64,000 bases of DNA. Source: Amphirosellinia nigrospora. Lineage: Eukaryota; Ascomycota; Sordariomycetes; Xylariales; Xylariaceae. Shown one piece after another: positions 44,611-56,822 of this stretch. Both the position numbers and the translations under genes were made by a program. The notes beneath the pieces were generated by a model. That model did no database searches. It saw only the letters and a list, made by a program, of their open reading frames with translations, and was not told the DNA's origin. Numbering within the stretch: the stretch's first letter is position 1; each line of letters opens with the position of its first letter. The stretch lies in NCBI GenBank assembly GCA_004123355.1, contig SCHM01000002.1:434001-498000 (forward strand), given 5' to 3'.

Positions 44611-46683
44611 GCTTATTTAATAATATTTATATTTAAAAAAAATAAAAAAAAACTATATTAATAATATATATATTATTCGAATAATTAGCGTAGTATAATA
44701 TAATAATTAATCCCGCGAAAACTTTAATGTTTATTAATTAAAGTATATTTTTAAAATTTTATATATTTTAAAAAAAAATTAAAACAAACTTAGTAAAATA
44801 GCTATAATAAAAAATAAACTAATATTAAAAATAACTACCAAAATATATAAATTTATAAATATAATAAGCTATTTTAAGTATTTAATTAATAAATATTTAT
44901 TAATTATAGTATTATTTATAGTACTAATAAAAAAACCGAAAAACTAACTAGTTATATTAAATATAAAAGCTTAAAAAGTTTAGCAAATAATTAAAAATAT
45001 AATAATTATAATATTAATAATTAAAATATTTAATTAAAAGTTATTTTTTAATAAAATACGGATTTTAGCTAATTATATATTAAAGTATATTTAATATAGC
45101 TATATTTTTATAGAAAAAAAATAGTACTTTATTTAATAATATATTTTTTTAAAAAACTAAGTAACTATTAAATATATTATTCGGTATAAAAATAAAAACT
45201 TTTAGCTATTATATTAGTATTATAATACTAAAAATATTAAATAAAAAAAAAAAATAATTATATATATTAACTATAAATTATTATTTATAATAAAAAGCAA
45301 ATTAGAATAATTAGTATAAATAGTTTAATTTTTAAATATTATTAATATTAAAATATAAATTATATATTGTACAAATAAATTAAACGTATTAGCTAATTAG
45401 CTATTAAAACCTTTTAAAATAATTTTTTTAATAGTAAAATATAACTTTAAAATATAAATATTACCGAATATAAAAAATAATTAGTTAAACTATTATAATA
45501 ATTAAACCGTATAAACTTATAAACTATATTTAAGTTTTTAAAATTCGATAATAAGTTACTATTAAATTTAAAAGCTTAATAAATATTTAAATATTTTATT
45601 ATATATAAAAGAAAACTATATAAAATAGCTTAATATTAATAGACTTTTAAAAACTTTTTATATTTTATAAAAAAGTATATTAAGCAGTAGCGCTTTTAAA
45701 AATCTTCGAAATACTAGAATTATTGCAAAAAGTTAAAAATATATACGTTAATTTAAAGTACGTTATAATTAATATTTTAATACATAAAATTAATAAATAA
45801 TATTAGTACTTAAAAATTACGCTAATAATATAGTAAACTATAATAAATATAAATAGTATAATTAATAAAGCTATTATTAATAATATTATTAAACTTATAA
45901 TTTATAATATTATTATTATTAACGCGTTAGGTAATAAACTATATATTTATAATATAATTAAAAATATTAGTACGTAAAATATATTATAATATAAGTAAAA
46001 ATAGCTATAGTATTCGATATATTATTTTTAAGTATAATATTGCTAATTATTAAAATTAAAGAAATTTTTGGGTACTTAAAAAAATAAATTAATAATAATA
46101 AAAGTATGTTTATAAATAACGAAATAATTTAATAGTACTAAAGCAAAAGATTTATAATTAAACTTATTATATTTAAAAAACCTAAAAATAATAATAAAAT
46201 AAAAAAAATAAACGGAGACTTTAAGCGAATTATATTATAAAAAGTTTAGTATATAAATATTTTAATATAGCTATTTTATTATAAATAGCTATAAATATTT
46301 ATAATTAGATACTAAAGTTAAATAGCTATAATAGCTATTTTTTTTTTTAGTACTTAATTTTTTTAATAGTAATTATTTATTAAAGTTTTTAAATATATAA
46401 AGGACTTAACCGAAAAAAAAAAAGTCGAATTTTAGCAAAGCTTAGTAAAAATTATAAAGCATTTATAGTAAAAAATTATTTTAATAGTTTAAAAGTTTTA
46501 AAAACTAAATTAAAGCTTATTTATAAAAAAAAAAGGATTAATTTAAACTTATATATTTAAAGACTAAATATTATAAATATACTAGCGTAATAATAAAATA
46601 GAACTTTTTTATAATAAACTATAGGTTATAGCAAATTATTATTACGGTAATATATAGGTTATAGAGCTTTAGCGGAATTTAAC

Positions 46684-47101
46684 TGTTAAACAAATATAAT
46701 AAAACTAATTTATTTTTATATAGTAATAATAGCTACTTTATATAAAGCTTATAATTACTAGCTAAATAATATTAAAAACGATTAAAAGCGTTTAAAATAA
46801 TAATAAAATAGCTAAATTATAAATAGTTTTATTATAAAAATATTAGTTAAAATAAATAACTAAAGGTAGTTATTTAAAGAAAAAAGTAGTTATAGCTTTA
46901 AAATAATGACTAGCAAAGCTTTAGCGGGTATTATAAGCTAGTTTTACCCTATAGCTATAAATATTTAGCCTACTATAAAAACTTAGATTTAGCTTTTTAT
47001 TTAATTAACTAATTTAATATATTGAGACTTGATTTATATAGCTTAAACTGCAATAATGAAGGCTTTGTAGGTTATTTAATATAGGTTAATAAGCATGCAC
47101 A
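46684..47101 (+). repeat. Element C 3' LTR (first ~300 bp mutated, end clean)
   Basis: 418 bp matching 41,196-41,615. Its first 300 bases are RIP-mutated; the last ~100 keep CpA and TpG where the 5' LTR has TpA. A purine-rich stretch ends just before it. Confidence 0.7.
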
Positions 47102-49490
47102 CTTTCTTTCTTACTTTATTTATAGATTTTATATGCAATATACTATATATGCTAAAGCTTTATTTTTTTAAGTGTGTAAAGCGTAACTTTTATAAAAGTT
47201 TTCCGAATATATTTAGTTTATATTTAAATAGTTATTTATTTAATTTTTTTTAAATATTTTTTAACCTGTTTTTAGTTTATAAAAAAAAAATATTTTAATT
47301 TTTATAGCTTTTTTTTTTTTTTTTTTTTAATACGCTAATTTTTTTAATATTTTAATATAAATATATAGCGTAAATTTATTTTGTTTTAATAAAATTAATA
47401 ATAATATTTTATTAATATTTTTAAATATTTTAAATAAAACTATCGATATTAAATAAATTAAATTATTTTTATTAAAATTTATTAGTTATAATATTTTAAC
47501 GTTTTTTTTATTTTTAATAAATTTTTAGCTTTATTATTACGTTTTAATAATAATTATATATTAAACTAATTTATTATATTTATAATAATATATATTAAGT
47601 TTATAATTATTTAATAGTTAAAAATTAATAAATTAAAACTAACTAATTATTTTATCCGTTATATTTAAAAATTATTTATAAAAAAACTTTTATAACTTTA
47701 ATAATTAGTTTATAATTTATATATAATTAGTTTTAAAATATTTTATTTTTTTATTATTTATAATTTTAATTATAAAAATATTAATTATTTTTTTAAAACT
47801 AAAATTATATAAAATAGTTTATTAAAAGCAATTAACGTTTTTAACGTTATTATAAAAAAAAAAAAAAATTTATAATTTATATTATTATTACTTTAATAAT
47901 ATATTAACTATAAAAATATATAACTAATTATATTAAGCTTATAATTATTTTATAAAATAATTATTATTATTTAAAAACGTTTAAAATAATTAAAAATAAT
48001 ACTTTTTTATATATAATATAAATATAGTTTATTATATTATTATTTATTTAAATTTTATATTTATAGTTTTATATTAAATTTTTATAAATTTAGCTTATTT
48101 AATAATAATAATAATTAAAGCTTATTATTATTTTATAAATATAATAATTTAATTAATAATAATTTAAAAAATATATTTTATATTTTAATAAACTTTAAAT
48201 AAAATTTATTATTAAATAAAAAAATTTCGTTAATTAAATTATAATAATTTTTTATTTTATAATAAATATAACGTATATTAAATTTAAAAAAAAGGTTTAA
48301 TAAATATTAAAAGGTTTAATATAGTTTTTAAATAAATTAAATAATATTAAAATATAATATAAAAAGTTATTTAAAATTAAAAACTTTTAAATATATAATT
48401 AAAAATATAGCAAAAAAACTAAAGCTTATTATTTAAAAACTAATAAAATTTATATATTTTTTAATTATTAATTATTTATATAATTAAAACTAATAGTTTA
48501 TAATATATAAACTTTAATACGAAATTTTTTAGTTTTATTTATTTATTATATAAAAAAATATAAAAATAATATTATATAATAATTTTACATACGTTTTTTA
48601 TATTATATATTTTTATTTTTTTATTAATTTAATAAATTTAATAAATTAATTTAAATATATATATTAAAAAATATAAATAAACTTTATTATACGTTATATA
48701 TTATATATTATTAAACTAGTAAACTTAAATAGCTTATTAAACTAAAATTAAATAAATTATTATTTAATATAATTTTTTTTTTTAATTTATAGTTATTATT
48801 AAAAATAATAAATAAAATAAAAGCTTTTAATTATAATTAAAAACTATTTTTTTTATAAAAAATAAAAAATAAAAATAATAAAAAAATATTTTATAATATA
48901 TTTTATAATTAAATAATAAAACTATTTATTTATAATTTATTAATTTAAGCTTTTAAAATTAATTATAATAATTATTAATATTAAAATTTATTTTTAAGCT
49001 TTTAATTATAAGTTTTTATAATAAATAATTTTATTTATAACTTTAATTATAAATATTTTTATTTTTATATTTATTTTTAAATATTTTTAATTTTAATATT
49101 ATTTTTATTTTTATTTTTGCTTTATTTAGTTCGAAATAAAATATATAGCTTTATTTTTTTAATCGAAATATTATTTAAAGCTAAATTTTTTTTATTAATT
49201 TATTGTTTATTTTTTATTAATAGTTTATTTTATAAATTATTTTAACTTTAATATTTTTTAATTAAATAAACTATTTTAATTTTATTATAATATTTTCGAA
49301 ATTAAGTTTATTTATTATATTTTTTATTATAATTTTTATTTTTTCGTTAATATATAATTTATATTTAAAATATTTTTAATTTTTTTTTATATTTATTTAT
49401 TATAAATTAAATTAATATATAATATTTTTATATATTTATTTTATTAATAATAATAATATATATTAAATTATATTATTATTTTATAATTAA
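47102..49490. other. AT-rich DNA, unclassified
   Basis: RIP-type sequence with no open frames or terminal repeats that I could find. The first ~120 bases (to about 47,220) are visibly less mutated. Confidence 0.55.
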
Positions 49491-49662
49491 TATAACAGCA
49501 CGAAATTTAGAATAGCCTGCTAGACCTGCCGGGTGCGCACACCTAACCAGTTAGGGCATCTACCACTGCAAAAGGGATTAGAATAACCAAGGTAACAGCC
49601 TTGGTTACTAAGCTACTATATATAGTCCACAACTACAGCCCGTAGTGCTGTAGGCTATAACA
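49491..49662. repeat. Element D left terminal repeat
   Basis: 172 bp. It differs from the right copy at 11 positions by direct reading, all transitions, consistent with light RIP. Confidence 0.85.
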
Positions 49663-49851
49663 ACCCCCCGCGTCACTAAAGCTTCGTCCCGAAGACCTTA
49701 AACCCCTCGGGCCAAGCGAGCATATCTTCAGGAACCTTAGAGGGGGCCTAGCTCTTTCGTAACTAGTACATACCACTAATCCGGAAAAGCGCAAGTGCCG
49801 CTTTTGCCAAGTCCAGGGCTCGAACACTGGACCCATAGGTACCTTGGTTAT

Positions 49852-50023
49852 TGTAACAGCACAAAATCTAGAGTAGCCTGCTAGACCTGCCGGGTACGCA
49901 CACCTAACCAGTTAGGGCATCTACCACTGCAAAAGGGATCAGAATAACCAAGGTGACAGCCTTGGTTACTAAGCTACTGTATATAGTCCACAACTATAGC
50001 CCGTAGTGCTATAGGCTGTAACA
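49852..50023. repeat. Element D right terminal repeat
   Basis: 172 bp, intact TG start and CA end, followed directly by ATTAA. Confidence 0.85.
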
Positions 50024-50343
50024 ATTAAACTATAATTTTAAGCTATAAAGTAAAATTAAAAAATTAAATATTATAACGAATAATTAATTTTTATTTTAAA
50101 TAAAAAAAATTTATTATAATATTAAAATTTTTAAAACGATTTTTAACTTAAATAAAATTAAAAAAGTTTTTTAATAAATATAAATTATTATTTTAAATTT
50201 TAAATATAATTTAAATTATTTTTAATTTTAAATATAATTATAAACTATTTTTAATTTTAAATATAATTATAAACTTTATATTTTAAATAATAACGTTATT
50301 ATAAAATATATTAATTTTTATAATATATTTAATTTTTATTTTT

Positions 50344-50575
50344 TTCGAAAAAAGTTTAAGCTTATTAACAAGTTTAAAAAAAACTTTATAAATTAATTAA
50401 AATATTTAAAAAAAAAAAACTTTTCGAAAAAAGTTTAAACTTATTAATAAATTTAAAAAAACTTTATAAATTAATTAAAATATTTAAAAAAAAAAACTTT
50501 TCGAAAAAAGCTTAAGCTTATTAATAAATTTAAAAAAAACTTTATAAGCTAGCTAAAATATTTAAAAAAAAAAAA
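50344..50575. repeat. Tandem repeat, ~79-bp unit, three copies
   Basis: Units begin TTCGAAAAAAG at about 50,344, 50,423 and 50,500. They are nearly identical and differ in A-run lengths and in a few C/T and G/A positions. Confidence 0.85.
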
Positions 50576-52245
50576 CTCGAAAATTTAAAACCGTATTTAT
50601 TATAATCGATTTAAAGCTTTAAAGTTTTTAAAAACTTAAAAACTATATTTAAAATATTATAATAAAAAATAAAAAAATAAATAAAAAAAATTATAAATAA
50701 ATATTTTATAAAAAATATTATTATATTTATTATATTAATATAATAGTTAATTTTATAATAATTATAGTTTTTTTAAAAAATAATTTAATAAAAATTATAT
50801 TTAAATAAAATTTATAATAATATATTAATTTATAACTTAAAAATAATAAAAATTTAAATTAATATTAAATTAAAAAAATAAAAAAATAAAATAACTATAA
50901 ATATAATTAATAAATAATATTAAATAATTATATTTAATATAATATATATATTATTAAATAATTAAGTTTAATAAAATATATAACTATTAAATAATTAAAT
51001 TTAATATAAATTAAATTTAATATAATTTATAATAAACAAAAAATTAAAAATAAAATTTTATAATTTATTTATAATTATTTATTTTTAATATAAATATTTA
51101 ATTTTAAATTATTTTATTAAATTTATAGTTATTTATATAATAAAATAAATATTAAAAACTAAATATATATAATAATAATAAATAAAAAAGTTTTTTAATT
51201 CGGGTAAAAAATTTTTATTTAAAATATAAAAAACTAAAAATTTTTTTATCGATAAAAAACTTTTTTTTTATTTAGTTATATTTTTTTATAAAACTTAAAT
51301 ATATTTTAATTTTTATTTAAGCCGGTACAAACGTTATAACGTTTATTAATATTTAATAGCGTATTAATAAAAAAAAACAGCTTTAAAAAAATAAAGCTTA
51401 AAAATAATTAAAAATATTAAATAAACTGCTATATATTTTTAACGTTAATATAAAAAGCTTAAAAATTTTTAACTAAATAAAAAATATATTATATATAACT
51501 ATAAATAAATATTAAATAAATTAAAAACGGTTAAATAATTATTTTATAGTATAAAAAATCTTAAACTTTATTAAACGGGCAAATAAACAACATATAAGCT
51601 AAAAAAAAATTATTTAAGCTTATAATAATTAGTTTTTTTTTAAAATAAAAATAAAAATAAAATAAAAACAAAATAAAAATAGCTAATAAATAATTAATTA
51701 ATAGCTATATTAGTTTAAAATATATATTTACTTAAAATATATTAAAAATAAATAGTTTTTTTATTTTAATATAAATAAAAAATAGTTTATATTTTAATTA
51801 TAAGCTAAACGTTTAAAAGTAATAAAACTTATAAAATAATAAGTTAAAAAAAAAAAAAAAAAAGCTAAAAAAAAAACTTTTTTTTTATAGCTAAATAAAA
51901 GCAATATAAAGCGGTAATATTAATAAACAAGCAATATAAAGCAGTAATATATTTTAAATAAAGCTTAATAATAAAAAATTATTTTTTACGTTTATTTAAT
52001 TATATTTATGCTTATAAATAAAAAAAAAATAATATTATAAGTTAACTAGGCTAATAAGCTTATAACCTAGGTTATAGTTTTAGCTTTAAGCCGGAGCTAC
52101 TATATAGTAGCCTTTTTATATACGCTAGCGTATATAGATTTTTTTTTTTATCGTAGTTAATAAATAGTATTTTTTAGCTTTAAAGCTATAACTTTTTATA
52201 TATATATATATATAAATATTTAGAATATATTTATTAAATAATAGC

Positions 52246-52281
<36 letters not shown>

Positions 52282-52285
52282 TATA

Positions 52286-52373
<88 letters not shown>

Positions 52374-52409
52374 TAATAATAATAATAATAAATAATAATA
52401 ATAATAATA

Positions 52410-52488
<79 letters not shown>
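52246..52488. repeat. (TAA)n microsatellite, ~240 bp
   Basis: A nearly uninterrupted TAA/ATA trinucleotide tract with occasional extra A or TA units breaking the phase. It is long enough that its assembled length may not be exact. Confidence 0.92.
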
Positions 52489-52489
<1 letters not shown>

Positions 52490-54638
52490 CGATATAAATA
52501 TTTATATTATAATAAAAATAAAAATAATTAACGTGTAGTTATTATAAAAAATATTATATTAAATATATATTTAGTTTATAAAATTAATAATAATATATTT
52601 TTATTTAAACGGGCTATTTAATTAAAATAGGTTATATTATTAATTTTTATATGTTTATTCGAAATTCTTTTATATTTTAACTAATAATTATATTTAATCG
52701 TATAAAAAAGCCGATATATTTTTAGCTTTTTAAGCACGCAAAAATAACTTATAATTATTAATTTAATATATTATTATAATTTATAATATTTTTATATAAT
52801 TTTAATATATTATACGAATAATTATAACGTTAAATATAAATATAACTTTTAAAGTTTTAATAATTATAAACGAAAAAAACTCGGATCGTATAATATATAA
52901 TTAATTTTATTGCGCAATCGTTTTTTTTTTAATATAATAATATTTAAAATATAGCCGACTAATTATTTTAATTTTATAAAATATACTTTATTAAAAAAAC
53001 TAAATTATAAACTTCGTATAATAATAATTAAATTTTAAAATATATTTTAATTATTAAATCGATTATTAATAAATATTAAATAAAAATCCGATTAAATATT
53101 ACGTTTAGTTTATTTTTATAAAAAAAATAATAAAAATAATAAAATTTATAAAAAACATATTTATAATTTTAATAAAACTAAATTTATTATAAATAAAATT
53201 ATAACCGATTTAATTATTATTATTTAATTATATATAATAATTTAAATTTATATAGTTTAATAATTTAAAATAATTAATTATTATTTAAATAATTTTATTA
53301 TATAATTATATTATTTTGTTTTATATTATTTTAATAAAATATAATTATTTTAATTTTTAATATAAAAATATAAATTTATTTAATAATTAAAAAATTAAAA
53401 TTATAAAAAATAATTAAACAATAAATAAAAGTTTAAATTAAATTAAACATTTTAATAAATATATAAAATATTATATAAAAAAGCTTATTATTTTTTAATT
53501 TTTAATAGCTATAAAAGCTATTATTTATTATATTCGAATTTTTATAAAGAAAATAATATTATTATTTTTTATATATTTTTATATTTTTTTTACTAGCTTT
53601 AATTATTAAATATTAGTTATTTTGATTTTTTAAAACAATTATATAAAAAATAAATTAAATATTTAATATAATTATATATTATATATATTATAAAAAAAAA
53701 TTTTTAATAGCGTTTTTTTATACTTTTAATAAAATAATAATATTAAAAAACATATAAAAAAGTTTTAAAAAATAAGTTTATTTTTATATAATTTTAATTA
53801 TATTATTAATTAATTAAAATATTATTTAAATATTATATATTAAACTAATAATTTTTTATTATTTATTTTTTAATTTATTATAACTTTAAATAATTTAAAT
53901 AAAATAACGTTTTCATTTTAATATATTAAATAAAAAATTATATAATATTAAAATAGCTTTTTTATATTAATTATTAAAAAATTTAACTAATTTATTTATA
54001 TAATAACTTTTATAATATATTAAATTATATTATTAAAAAAAAAGTTATTTTTTAAAAAACGAACTATAAGTTTAATAAATATTATTATATATTTAATAAA
54101 GCTTTTATAAATAAAAAACGTTTACATTTATATAATTTTTAAAGCTATAAATAATTATTATAATTATTGCTTAAAAGCATTTAAACTATATAAAACTTAA
54201 TAATATTTTTTTATTCTAGCTATATTTTAAAAAGCTAAAATAAATAAATTAAAAAAAAAAAAATAAAAATAAAAAAATAAAAAAAAAATACTTAAAAAAA
54301 TACTAATTATTAATACCTTTTATATTATAAAAAACTAGTATTTAGGTTAAAATAATAATAATAATAAATAATATATAAAACTAAAGTTTAAAAAAAAAAA
54401 TTTAAAATAAAAAATAAATAAATAATATATATATATAAGCTAGTATTATAGCCTAATAGAACCTAATATTTAAAGAATAAAAAAAAAAAGCGTAAAAAAA
54501 CATGCTTACTTTCGACACCTTCGGCTACTTTATCTTTATGCTTCCTTTTCTAAAAAAGGAGGAAAAAAATAAAAAATCAACATAATTTCACTCACGCGTT
54601 TCTAGAACTAGGAAGTAGATTAAAGAGAGCTACCACAC

Positions 54639-54661
54639 TGACGTGACGTGACGTGACGTCA
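54639..54661. promoter_or_regulatory. TGACG tandem repeat ending in a perfect CRE (TGACGTCA)
   Basis: Four overlapping TGACG units end in the palindrome TGACGTCA at 54,654-54,661, the known CREB/ATF bZIP site. It is about 725 bases upstream of the epimerase start, at the edge of the AT compartment. Function is inference. Confidence 0.4.
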
Positions 54662-55260
54662 AATAATCGCCCTATATACACGCTTGGGCATCTTATAGTT
54701 AATTATTGCTACGTAGTTCTTCTATAGACTCACTACTTCACTTTGGATGAGGCAAGAGAAGTCGCATGCCGGCTTATATTCTCATTCTATATCCAACAGT
54801 ATCTCGCCCTTCGTACCCGGCATCCCTCGCTGACTAATATCGGCTATTGTGTAATATTTACTCATCTACCTCTTTCACTTAGACTATGCATTGCCTAGCC
54901 AGTCCGCAGTATCGGTTTGTTGTCAACTGTAAAAAGAGCAAAATTGATATTTGTCCCGTATAGTACGAAGCGCCTATAACAACAACCTCTATTCAGGCCA
55001 TAGTCAGGAACAGCCGGCTCGACGCTTTGGGTAATCCCACGCGTGCAGCAAGTGCGGAGATTCTACAATTCTGAGTACTCAACGCGCCCAGCAATCTCCA
55101 CTGACGACAACCCCAAATCAGGCTATTTCGCCAGCATTCCGCTAATAATATGCACCCCATTATCTTAACGGGTCGTTTCCCTCCGGCTGGGATTAATCTG
55201 GTGAACGATGACAAGTGGAACGCCTCTGCCATTTTTCCGAACAGGTGGCGACGATGTGAG

Positions 55261-55274
55261 AGGGGCGGGGGAAG
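55261..55274. promoter_or_regulatory. Candidate CreA/Mig1 box
   Basis: A GGGGCGGGGGAA stretch about 115 bases upstream of the epimerase ATG matches the CreA consensus SYGGRG at GCGGGG. Carbon repression of a sugar-mutarotase gene would be sensible, but a single short match is weak. Confidence 0.35.
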
Positions 55275-55385
55275 AGAAATCAATCCCGACAGTAAACGTG
55301 TTGAGCAGTCATAAATTGGAAGATCGCCTTGAGACCCAACTTGACTAGAAGGCGATAGTTCGAGTCGAATGCACCATTTGACAAG

Positions 55386-56811
55386 ATGCGGTTCTCATCT
55401 ATCTTCCAGCTCTTGGCGGTCACAAGCTGCGTAAGGGCACACGTCCCAAAGCCTGGGGTAGATGGTAAATACACCATCAGCTCGAACAGTATCAAGGCGC
55501 AGGTCAGTTCATTGTTCACGATGAAGCGATGAAATTCTGACTTGGCGAACCTTAGTTTATTCCGTACGGTGCCACTCTCACCAATTTTTCGTCAAAGACA
55601 AGGACGGCAAAGACGTCGACGTAGTTTTAGGGTATGAAGACCTAGCATACTACGGTGAGTTCCTTTAAATCTTACTCGGCGCCGTAGGTGTAGCAAACTG
55701 ATAGCATCATAGCTGAGGACCCCGGCCATCCCGTCTACAATAGCATACCCGGTCGTTATGTAAATCGCATTGGCCATGGCAAATACAGCCTTGACAATAA
55801 GACGTACTCGACCGAACTGAACGACGGCACCAACACACTGCACTCTGGTACGAACAATTGGTCTTATCGGACATGGAACGTAACAGCGGCGACAGATGAC
55901 TCGATCACATTTACGGTCCGGGATGAGCCAAACTCTTCCGAGGGAATGCCGGGCCTAGTGTTGGCAAACGTTACGTATAGCGTTCATGAGAACAAATGGA
56001 ATGTCAAGATGGATGCAGTATCGCCTAGTGTCAGATCACGTTCGTCTCGCAATCCGCATAGCCTAAGAATAAATGACTCGTTAGCTAACAGTAATTCGCA
56101 GCACTCATGCTCACGCATCATACTTACTTCAACCTTGACGCTTATAGGAATCCCGACACGGTCAAGATCTGGAACCATACCCTTTACATGCCATACTCGA
56201 AGCGGTATCTGGTAGCGGACGACGGAGCTTTACCGACGGGCAAAATCGCAACCGCAGACGCGAGTAGTATCAACGACTTTGCGAGTGCGGCGGTAGGTAT
56301 TCCTGGGTCATGCGCAAAACCTCCCTGGCTTCTCTAGCAATTGCGGAGGAGGCGGCGCGTGTGAAGGCTACAACGGATACTTCTTGATTGACGACGCCCC
56401 TGCCGATGCCCTGTGGTAACGCTGGCAAGTCCTTCTCAGGAATCAAGGCAGAGCTCCGTACCGACCAACCAGGTGTCGTCATCTACACATGTAATTGGTT
56501 CGACGGCACAGGCGACCTCAAGAGTACGCAGGGAACGAGCGAGAACAAGAAGGTAGTACGAAGTTCGTGTGTTGCAATCGAGGCACAAGACTATGTGGAT
56601 GGAATCAACCAGTAAGTAGCATCCCGCCCTACTAGTCTGGATAAGCAACATATGCCCGTCGTCCACCTGAGCAAAGGCTGACACGCTTGTCAATAATAGC
56701 CCCGAATGGAGACGATTGGACGCCCAGATTACGGGACCCGGGAAAATATCTTGGGAGCTCGTGACGTTCACAAACTTAGATGGGTATAATATGTTGTTGC
56801 ACAGCAGATAG
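55386..56811 (+). pseudogene. Secreted aldose 1-epimerase (galactose mutarotase-like), five exons, three frame breaks
   Basis: Interconverts alpha and beta anomers of aldoses; probably extracellular. The ATG at 55,386 (A at -3) opens a signal peptide (MRFSSIFQLLAVTSCVRA). Introns: 55,503-55,555, 55,655-55,712, 56,028-56,101, 56,612-56,699, all GT-AG, two with CTGAC-type branch sites and one with CTAAC. Family landmarks in order: FIPYGATLTN, GYEDLAYY, GRYVNRIGHG, TELNDGTNTLH, THHTYFNL, NCGGGG..CEGYNGYFLID, IEAQDYVDGINHPEW. The two catalytic-region histidines and the C-terminal glutamate appear kept. Total is about 384 residues, normal for fungal secreted members. Single-base breaks lie at the T run 55,585-55,589 (one base missing), at GGG 56,305-56,307 (one extra) and at 56,414 (one extra). 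There are no RIP stops. It is either a young pseudogene or intact with assembly errors. The stop at 56,809-56,811 is the first in frame. Confidence 0.85.
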
Positions 56812-56822
56812 GACTAACACAG

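Larger units (their letters stand above)
41196..47101 (+). mobile_element. Element C: gypsy-type LTR retrotransposon
   Basis: 5.9 kb between direct repeats 41,196-41,615 and 46,684-47,101. A reverse transcriptase remnant lies at 44,430-44,610 on the + strand. The 3' boundary of the repeats is secure: the two copies align through GCATGCACA / GTATATATA. The 5' boundary is placed by equal length and by a TGTTA/TAGTTA match, and is less certain. No target duplication is evident. The interior is RIP-mutated, but the outer part of each LTR is not. Confidence 0.75.
49491..50023. mobile_element. Element D: TRIM-like miniature LTR element
   Basis: 533 bp: two 172-bp direct repeats (49,491-49,662 and 49,852-50,023) around a 189-bp non-coding middle. 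It is flanked by a perfect 5-bp duplication ATTAA (49,486-49,490 and 50,024-50,028). The repeats start TGTAACAG (TATAACAG in the left copy) and end TAACA, an LTR-like TG...CA. Each has a TAACCAAGG/CCTTGGTTA hairpin. The 67-codon minus frame in the middle is not credible. Size, structure and target duplication fit a terminal-repeat retrotransposon in miniature, mobilised in trans. Orientation is unresolved. Confidence 0.85.
1..54480. other. AT-rich, RIP-mutated transposon compartment
   Basis: The whole stretch is overwhelmingly A and T, apart from a few islands (about 23.5, 31.17, 31.94, 41.2-41.5 and 49.5-50.0 kb). Remaining cytosines sit mainly in CpG and CpT; CpA and TpG are scarce, and TpA is abundant. 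This is the outcome known for RIP, which converts C to T preferentially in CpA within duplicated DNA. Multi-copy LTR elements occur throughout, and their coding frames are broken by TAA/TAG where Gln or Trp is expected. No gene-sized open frame exists here. Such blocks in Pezizomycotina are usually heterochromatic AT-isochores or pericentromeric DNA; which one cannot be told from this window. Confidence 0.93.
50029..54480. other. AT-rich DNA, unclassified, with simple repeats
   Basis: RIP-type sequence up to the compartment edge. It contains three imperfect copies of a unit of about 31 bp (about 50,170-50,280), the ~79-bp tandem repeat, two copies of a ~30-bp AAGCAATATAAAGC unit (about 51,909-51,960) and the (TAA)n tract. 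No coding motif was recognised. Confidence 0.55.
54481..55385. other. Compartment edge and upstream region of the aldose epimerase gene
   Basis: Composition changes from AT-only to balanced over about 100 bases near 54,480. The stretch has no gene I can support; the 96-codon minus frame at 54,993-55,283 has no recognisable features. It holds a tandem CRE-like repeat and a GC-rich CreA-type box. Confidence 0.6.

Noticed and set aside
49633-49836. 67-codon minus-strand frame in Element D
   Set aside because: It straddles a terminal repeat and the middle of a miniature element; no protein features.
52246-52488. Regular trinucleotide array considered as a CRISPR-like or telomeric array
   Set aside because: There are no spacers and no TTAGGG-type unit; it is a plain microsatellite.
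54993-55843. Three minus-strand frames (96, 79 and 83 codons) over the epimerase locus
   Set aside because: The second and third are antisense to well-supported exons and introns of the epimerase; the first shows no motif.
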